Source: Coffea arabica (lineage: Eukaryota > Streptophyta > Magnoliopsida > Gentianales > Rubiaceae). Taken from it: DNA of 64,000 nt. The first letter of the stretch is position 1; each line of letters starts with the position of its first letter. The translations under genes and the position numbers were made by a program. Of this stretch, positions 57,292 to 64,000 are shown piece by piece. The notes beneath the pieces were generated by a model that saw only the letters and a program-made list of their open reading frames with translations, was not told the DNA's origin and did not search any database. Where the stretch lies: positions 45,735,239 through 45,799,238 of the forward strand of contig NC_092312.1 in assembly GCF_036785885.1 (NCBI RefSeq), written 5' to 3'.

Positions 57292-57982
57292 TGTGAGGCC
57301 CCAGTTCGTTCTACGTTGATATATTCATTAATTGGGCGGTAACGTTTGGTTTTGGGAGTATTTCGAAAACCCTAAGTAGGAATTAAGATTGAAAACCCGT
57401 TTTTCTACATTTTCTTTATTAGAAAATTCCCCAGATAATTTTTATTGAGTAAATAGAGTTTTTAGATGATTTTTCTAGTATTAGTTAGTTTTAGAGAAAT
57501 TAAGAACGTATATCGGACGTGGGACCCACTAGTGCGAAAAGTTCGGAAAATTTCGGCCAACTAGGTTAAGTTCTGAATACTGGATTTAATTTACCGGGTG
57601 TTATGAGATAATTGAAGGTTGATATATGGATGAGAGTGGAGAGAGACAAAGTGATAGACTTGCATTAAATAGGGTGACATGTGTCACCATATGATTAATT
57701 CTTGTTTTGACTTTTTATTCAACCTTTTTCCAAATTCTAAATAAAACCAAAAATTGACCAAAAAATCCCTCAAAATCATAGCAAGCTTGGCCGGCTCTCC
57801 TCCTTGAAGAAACAAGAAAAACCTCTCTCAATTTCATACTCCAATCTTGCCCAATCTCAGAAACTAACCGGTTAATCTTGAATTCCTTCCATAAAACCTC
57901 TTAGTTTAGTGCTTGTAAGGTGTTGTGTGGAGTTGGTTGGAAAGCTAGAGGACCTAGTACTCTCTCTCTCTCTTGTTCTAAG

Positions 57983-60277
57983 GTAAGTTGTGAAGGACCA
58001 CTTTCCTTCTTCTAATAATGTTTAATTCATGCTTGGTGATGAAATGAGATGCAAGTTTATGGATTACATCTTGATTTTGGTTGGATTGGTGAAGTTTTCT
58101 ATTTATTGGTGATTTTTCTGTTTTAAAATGAACATGATTGTGTGGCTATCTATGATGATTGGAAATGGTATATAATGATTCTAGAGGGTGGAAAAGGTGG
58201 AAGATTGCAAGGAATTTCTGTTTTGGAAGAAATCTGGAAAATTAGGGTTCTTGGTTCTTCATTCTGTCCGAAACTTTTGGTCATATATAGAGGCCGAATT
58301 GGCCTTGGCTTAAAACATGAAAGTTGTAGGTAATGACATTTTATAGGTGTCTGTAAAATTTCAGGTCAATCGGAGTAGCGTAGAGTGAGAAAAGTAGAAT
58401 TTACCCTTGCTGTTCTGGTTTTGGCCGAATGTAAGAACTGCGATTGTAATTGGTTGTTTTGGTTGGGATTGCTTCTGAATTGGTTGTTATGGTCTTCTGA
58501 TGAAATGTATTATTAAATCTTAGCTTTCATATGGCTTTGGAATTTCGGAATTTGGACTTAGGTAGCCTGTTTTATGATGTTTGTGCTAGAATACGTTTTG
58601 TGAATCTGTTTTTGCGATGCTGGTGTAGTATCTTGCATTTTTGACCTAGTTATACTCGAAACTGGATTGAGTAGCCTTCTTCAACATTGTAGCCTCTTAG
58701 GTCCTGAATCTACTTGTAAAATTTCAGGTCAAACGGATTAGTGTATCCTGAGTTATGGACAAAACCATCAGGCCTGTTTTAGACGTTCGTTTGTGTACGT
58801 TTTGAATTTCAGTTTCTGACAGTGGGTTTTTCCGTATTGATCCCATTCGATCTGGGTGTCGACTCCTTCATAAGAAATTTAGATCTTGGTCTCAGCTTCG
58901 AAACGGTATAAAGTACGTCGAAATCCGAGTTCCGTAGCTCCTGTTATGATCAAAACAATATCGATCGTCAGAACTGCCTTGTATTTGGACAGTTCTGACG
59001 GGTATTTTGGCACTCGATTTTCGTTCTATTCTGAGTGGATTCAGATCTTGGCCAAAACATCAAAGTTTTAGCCTTATGTCTCAGCTTTCTAATGCCTTTG
59101 GAATTTCCTGATTTGGACTTGTGAGCTAGAAGTTATGGTCTAGTAAACAGACCCTGTCTGTCATTCAAAGTGCAAACTTCTGGTACCGTTTTCCATGATT
59201 TCAACTTGTTTTGATTCGGATCCAGTTTAAGGTGTCTTCATGAGAGTTGTAGGCCTTCCTCATAGCTTCGAAACGGTGTCTCGTTCACCTTGATCCGATA
59301 TTCCTAGCCTAACTTTTGACCAAAACGGTTTGAGATGGCAGATTTGGCCGTCCCGTTTGCCGTTCCGCGCGTGCGCGTGTGCCCCTTTTTGCCGTTTCCG
59401 CACTTGCGCGTGCCAATTTTGTCGTTTTGCTTGTTTTGGGCATGTTAGTGGCCGTTTGTGATAATAATGTGATAAAATCTTCTATTTCAGACAGCGGTGA
59501 GCTGGGCGGAGCCGATGGGGCCCACTACTAGCGAACGCGCGAAGCGATTTTGCTTTAGTACTACTTTCGGTATTTTGAGTAAGTATTCAGGCCAGTTTGG
59601 TGTGTTTTCTTTGCTATGTGTTTGAGATATGTGAAAAGGGTACTTAGACGAGGGTGTACTTTATCGCACTGGACCTAAACCCTAATTTGAATGTATAATT
59701 GTACTTGGCATATGTATATGAACCTTTTGGAACCAAAACCCTTGAGCTTGTGGCTCGGGGCGACTTTCGAGTAAAGTTTATGAAGTTTGCAAAGTTTGTG
59801 AGTTCGTGGGCCCGATCTAAGACTTGTTTGGACTATTCGAGCCGGTTAGGGCTTGGTCGAAGTCAGTCCAACTTAGTCTGAGGTCACCAAGTTTGTAGGT
59901 TCATGTTATGAACCAATTTTGTGAATCCGGTTCACCGAGAAGGTGACCAAGTTTGTGACCCGAGCTTGTGACTCAAGCTCAAGTTTGTGATTTCGTTCGC
60001 CCGGGCAAGTTTGTGAGGTGACTGGCCAGTGAGGGTGATAAGGTGTCGGTGGGTGTACAAGTGAAGTTCTACGGACCATTGAGTGTGGTCGACGGAGTGT
60101 CGGCAGGAGATCACGCATGGCATATGAATTGGCTTTGGAGCCACCTGTATCCTTATTATGTGATGTTACTTTTCTGCTTTTGCTTTACTCCTACTGTGTA
60201 AATGTGGTTACGTGAAATTTACACTTTTGCCCCTGTTTACTTACTAAGCTTCCAGCTTACCCCGTTTCCTTTGTCAG
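57983..60277 (+). other. Candidate intron inside solo LTR F
   Basis: Donor CTAAG|GTAAGT and acceptor TTTCCTTTGTCAG, 2295 bp apart. Confidence 0.45.
58321..59335 (+). repeat. Six degenerate copies of the 185-bp motif (LTR F)
   Basis: Cores at 58321, 58503, 58685, 58875, 59063 and 59244: spacings 182, 182, 190, 188 and 181. Several are followed by TTAGCTTCGAAACGG-like and GGAATT-GATTTGGACTT-like phrases and a closing GAGTTATGG-like phrase. Three copies more than in B, C, D or G account for most of the extra length. Confidence 0.7.
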
Positions 60278-60557
60278 GGGACGACGCGGGGAACTGTGGG
60301 ACTCTGCCGCTAGTAAAGTTAGGTCTAGTTTGTAATAGTTGGACAGTTAGGATGTTTGTTTTTGTTTTGATGGTTTGTATAAGGACCCTTCTTAGGGTCT
60401 ATCTTCTGCTGGTTGTGGTTGTAGTATATTAGAGTGGTTTGACTCGTTACTTTTGAAGATGTAAATATAACTTTTGGATTGTATATATTGTATTTAGTGC
60501 TCTTTCGAACTTTAAGTTTTGAGTCCTGGCGCGAGCTAGGCAGGCGGCCCGCCGATA

Positions 60558-60577
60558 CCCTTGGGTTCGCCCTTGGG
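60558..60577 (+). other. UNCG-loop hairpin at LTR F end
   Basis: CCC/GGG outer stem, UU/UU internal loop, GGG/CCC inner stem, loop TTCG. Confidence 0.55.
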
Positions 60578-60600
60578 AGAAGTGGGGTCGTCACATGTTC

Positions 60601-61286
60601 CCTTCAAGATGAGCTCGAATCAACTCCCCTTTGATGTGGACTGATTTAAGTTGACATTGTTCCATGAATGGATACCAACGGGGTTTGACCCTTGGAGTAC
60701 CAACTCCATGGAGGCTTGCAAAGTCTACAATTGATTTTGGAATGAAACGCACTAAGAACAGCTCAACTTGCCTTTGACTGATTTGTATAAAAGAAGAAAC
60801 GCTAAACAAAGCAAAGGTAAGTTCGTTAGGAAAATAATAGGCCTTCACCGGGTTGTTCAAGATCAGCCCACTTTCTCTCTTTTCTTCCTTTTTACGACCC
60901 ATCTCATCAGATTTTTCCATCTCTTTTTCCAGTTCAACGGCTGACTCTTTTATCTCATTGCTTTCAACTCCCTCGGGTTTTACCTCTTCAGGCACAATTC
61001 CCTCATCTAGCTTTTTCTCCATTCTATAACGCTCAAGATACAAAGCTGGTTATAAGTAAGTGATACAAGTACAAAGCAATGACTATTAAATAAGAAGGAA
61101 TACTTATTAGTATGTCCGTCATATTTAACTTCTCGCCTCGACATATATGCTTTGCCCAACAACACATGTGTCACTTGAATTGGGACTACATCACATAACA
61201 CCTCGTCCACATTATCTGTTGGGTTATGTAGTTGAGAAAGGCCACTCAAGTCCAATAATTGTCACCACTTTTGCCATAAGAGTAAC
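60601..61286 (-). mobile_element. Array H unit 4, second part, internally deleted
   Basis: Same order as 54090-54700 of unit 3 with the longer form seen at 38341 (it keeps about 37 bp lost in units at 41572 and 54011). Near 61212 a deletion joins the middle of the retropepsin remnant to leader sequence. Ends at LTR G. Confidence 0.75.
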
Positions 61287-62074
61287 TGTGAGGACTCGCA
61301 AATTTCTTGTATTTTTCTCAAAAATACCCTTTTATTTGAAAATTATTATTTGTCAAAGCCCACTACCCAATTATTTCACAATAAGTGTAAGTAAACCTAG
61401 AAAATAGGGTTTTACGCTTCGGTTTCAAGTTTGGAGCAAAATTAGGGTTTTCGCGATTTTTTCGCCGGATGAATTTTCGGTACAGAGTAAGGATTAAATT
61501 TGAGGATTAAAAGTGACTTTTAAGTGAGAAATAATATGTGATTGGTAGCAATGATATAAGGTTAGTGAATGGGAAGTAAAAACCCTAGTACGTGAGTTTT
61601 TAAGAAAAACGGCGCGAACCGGCGGGTCCCGCGCACTACCGATTGAACGCACCACTTGACCACCATTTTTCTCACCAAACAAATTTATTGAACTTGAGCA
61701 AAATATCTTCTCTCTTGGCAGCAAGGTTGATCGAAAAATAGTGGCTAAAATGACAAGGAAAGAAAGAGAAAAAAAGAAAGGTGGTGGTGGCGACCAAGAC
61801 CATCTATTTAATAGAGCTTCTTAATTAAGACCAAGACCATCTATTTAAACACCAAAACTTAGCAACTTTCTTCTTCATTTTGTTGCTGCTGGCTGAGAGG
61901 AGCAAGAAGAAAAACAACAAGGGAAAACATTCCATTTCATCTTCAATCCAACAACCAAGTGAGAAATCAAACAAAACAAACCGATTAAACTTGTCCTTGA
62001 GTGATTAGTTAGTGACTTGTGGTGTGATTTTTGAAAGAGAAAGCTTGGGCTACTCTTAGTGAACTCTAGTCAAG

Positions 62075-63978
62075 GTAAGAAAGCTTATCTCTCCAAGTTT
62101 TACTTTCAATCTTGTTAAATTAAGCTTAGCAACTTGATTTTGTGGTGGAATCATGGATATTATCTTGTTTTGGAAGTTTTCCCCAATTTATATGATGAAC
62201 TAGGGCTTGATGAATTTCTGCCCAATTTGTTGTATGAAGTATATATGTTGAAATTAAGGTTATAAGAGAGGCTTTGGTAGTGATTAGACCAAGAAATTAA
62301 GGAAAGTTCCACTAAAAACTAGAAATTCCAGAATCTGGAAATTTTTCCCAACATTCTGTCCGAATTTGAATCCCTATGTTAGAGGCCGAATTGGCCTTAG
62401 GTCAAAGAAGAAAAGTTGTATAGAATGTTATTTTATAGGTGTCTACAAAATTTCAGCTCAATCGGAGCAACGTAGGATGTGAAAAGTCCAAAATACCCTT
62501 ACTGTTTTAAGTATTTCCCAAGCAGTCCGTGTGATCAGTTAAGTCCAGTTTATCACGTTTTTCGACTAGGATCCATTCTGATTTAGCTTTTTGCCAAAAC
62601 ATGAAAGTTGTATTATTCTGGATTAGCTTTCAAATGCCTCTAAGAACACCTGATTCGGACTTGTGTACTCTGAGATATGTCCATTACAGTGTTCTCCGTT
62701 TAAACAGCCGACGAATTGGTTTCTGGTTTAGTAATTTGAGAATTTGACTAAGTTACATTAGGAACTGGACTAAGTGACCTTCATGAATGTTGTAGCTCTG
62801 TGTCTTAGCTTCGAACTGGCGTAGGTTTCGTCTCAATCCGATAAGTGTAGCTTCGGATATGTTATTTCCGCATTCGTACGTCAAATCTGTCTTGTGCTAA
62901 GTTGAATTTCTGCACTTGTGATTGTTGTAATTCTTATTCTTATGATATTGTGAGCCTATGGAACGGCTCTTGACTTGAATTTCTTATGTGTGATGTTGGG
63001 TTGTGGTTGAGGAAAAATAATGAAGCCAAAATGGCTGGAAAATTAGGTAAACACAAAGGGCGTGCTGCCCAAATTTTCGCTCGAGGGCTAGGTTTCTATT
63101 TGAACTTGTATACTTTTGTTTGGCCAATACCATGACCGGTCTTCCATTTTAAAACATGATTTTTCATCCTGGGGTTCAAACAACCCTCTTCTTACTTGAA
63201 AGTCATCTTTACACGTTTTATTCCTAATTAGTCGGGTTTCTTTGTTTCCCTTAAATGTTTTGCTCGATAAACTGTAATATGTTCTCTTGTTCAACCTTAG
63301 GTTTCATTGGTGACTAAGGGTAATATCCGGAAGGATATTTTGCACGTTATTTTGCATATCTAGGTGAGTGTTCCTTATTTGACTTTATGGCTTGTTGTTA
63401 TCATTTGCTAATGTGTTAATTGCTTTTAATGATTTCCAAAACGAGCTTTCTAGGCGAGTGTGTACTTTATCGCACTCGACCTAAATAACTGTGCAATTTT
63501 CAAGGATTTAATGATTGAAATGTTACTTGCGCATGAATGTAAGCCTTTTGGACTGAACTGGCCATTGCCCCTTGTTACCGGTCGTCTCGAGCCAGAAGCA
63601 GACTCGGTCGGGCGATTAGGGACTTGGGTGAACGTTTGGTATACTCGAGTATTACCCTGTAGGTTGGTGGAGACTGGCCAACGGCCAGGACGGGGGTGAA
63701 TGAATGAATGAACGAACGAACGAACGAGGGTTTATTGATAAACGAAAAATGCATTTTCAAATGATTGGAGGAATAAGGGGAAATGTCAGGAGAACGAATG
63801 AACGAATTGCTCCTTGTGAGCCGTATCCTTTTAATGAATGTTGCTATTGCTTTCCGTTGTAAATGTTTCTTGAATTATTGATACTCCATGTTTAATGTAT
63901 TGAATTGATTGTTTGATTATCTGTTTGGAACCTCACTGAGCTTTTAGCTCACCCCTTTAGTTTTGTTTTCCTTAACAG
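62075..63978 (+). other. Candidate intron inside LTR G
   Basis: Donor GTCAAG|GTAAGA and acceptor TTTTCCTTAACAG, 1904 bp apart. Confidence 0.42.
63451..63483 (+). other. Covarying LTR hairpin, G version
   Basis: TAGG/CCTA, one bulged A, CGAGT/ACTCG and GTG/CGC give 12 pairs around the loop TACTTTAT. Stem bases differ from B and C. Confidence 0.75.
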
Positions 63979-64000
63979 GGGACGGCGAGCAGGATGAGAG

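Larger units (their letters stand above)
57292..60595 (+). mobile_element. Solo LTR F with 5-bp target duplication
   Basis: 3304 bp, from TGTGAGGCCCCAG to GTCGTCACA, flanked by TGTTC at 57287-57291 and 60596-60600. Start like LTRs A, C and D (shared GACGTGGGACCCACTAGTGC near 57516), but the middle is longer. It has six copies of the 185-bp motif, a donor (57983), an acceptor (ending 60277), a weaker version of the covarying hairpin (59646-59677) and the UNCG hairpin (60558-60577). The palindromic XhoI motif is absent. Confidence 0.95.
38341..61286 (-). mobile_element. Array H: older tandem array of a minus-strand LTR element, unit about 3.2 kb
   Basis: The same unit recurs with boundaries (chosen at AAGACGAAAATCAC) at 38341, 41572, 54011 and 57207. 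Units measure about 3231, 3222 and 3196 bp after removing later insertions. A fourth is cut by LTR F, has an internal deletion near 61212 and ends at LTR G. Each full unit on the minus strand has an LTR of 484-485 bp, primer-site-like sequence, leader, minisatellite, retropepsin remnant and a polyprotein C-terminus. So LTRs are shared head to tail, as in array B. Copies differ by scattered substitutions and indels, so the array is old. Confidence 0.8.
61287..64000 (+). repeat. LTR G, right end outside window
   Basis: Starts TGTGAGGACTCGC after GTAAC. Related to LTR B and B' from the first 50 bp on. TATA-like GATATAAGG near 61552, donor (62075), acceptor (ending 63978), motif copies at 62413, 62605 and 62787, covarying hairpin (63451-63483), XhoI palindrome (63638-63656) and a tetranucleotide run of GAAT then GAAC (63698-63727). 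Whether it is solo or the 5' LTR of a full element lies outside the window. Confidence 0.9.

Overview
The window reads as plant nuclear DNA, most likely a eudicot with a repeat-rich genome. Every stretch I can assign belongs to LTR retrotransposons of the Ty3/gypsy class or to an endogenous pararetrovirus of the Caulimoviridae type. I found no host gene, tRNA or rRNA. The species cannot be told from the sequence.

Layout. 1-5246 and 24167-24460 are the 3' part of a chromovirus-like element A (gag-pol with chromodomain, then a 3' LTR that was cut and partly deleted). Inside that LTR sits array B (5247-24166): a gag-only LTR element in head-to-tail tandem, period 5403 bp, as truncated LTR, gag, LTR, gag, LTR, gag, LTR. 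The copies look identical. Element A lies in a reverse transcriptase fragment (24461-24735) of a pararetrovirus. This fragment is fused to the leader of a second, almost genome-length pararetrovirus copy V1 (24734-38340). V1 carries initiator-tRNA primer site, small ORF, movement protein, coat protein with zinc knuckle, protease, RT, RNase H and a TATA promoter. It is broken by frameshifts, in-frame stops and two solo LTRs (26195-29627 with target duplication CAATG; 30357-33148 with GTTCT).

From 38341 to 61286 lies a second, older tandem array, H, with a unit of about 3.2 kb on the minus strand: a 485-bp LTR, a leader with a 33-bp minisatellite, a retropepsin remnant and a polyprotein C-terminus remnant. 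H is interrupted by element D (41797-51008, target duplication CCTTT), which holds an antisense element E (42827-46302); by solo LTR F (57292-60595, TGTTC); and by LTR G (from 61287 past the window end).

Nothing here is a working pathway. The elements form a nest of insertions whose order can be read from target duplications: V1 and H are old; C, B', A, D, F and G came later; B and E are inside A and D. The unexpected signals are in the long LTRs. Families that otherwise differ share (1) an iterated motif about 185 bp apart, two to six copies per LTR; (2) a strong splice donor and acceptor pair bounding 1.7-2.3 kb; (3) a hairpin with changed but still pairing stems and a nearly fixed loop; and (4) a second hairpin with a UNCG loop just before the LTR end. 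These suggest structured, possibly spliced, LTR RNA under constraint.
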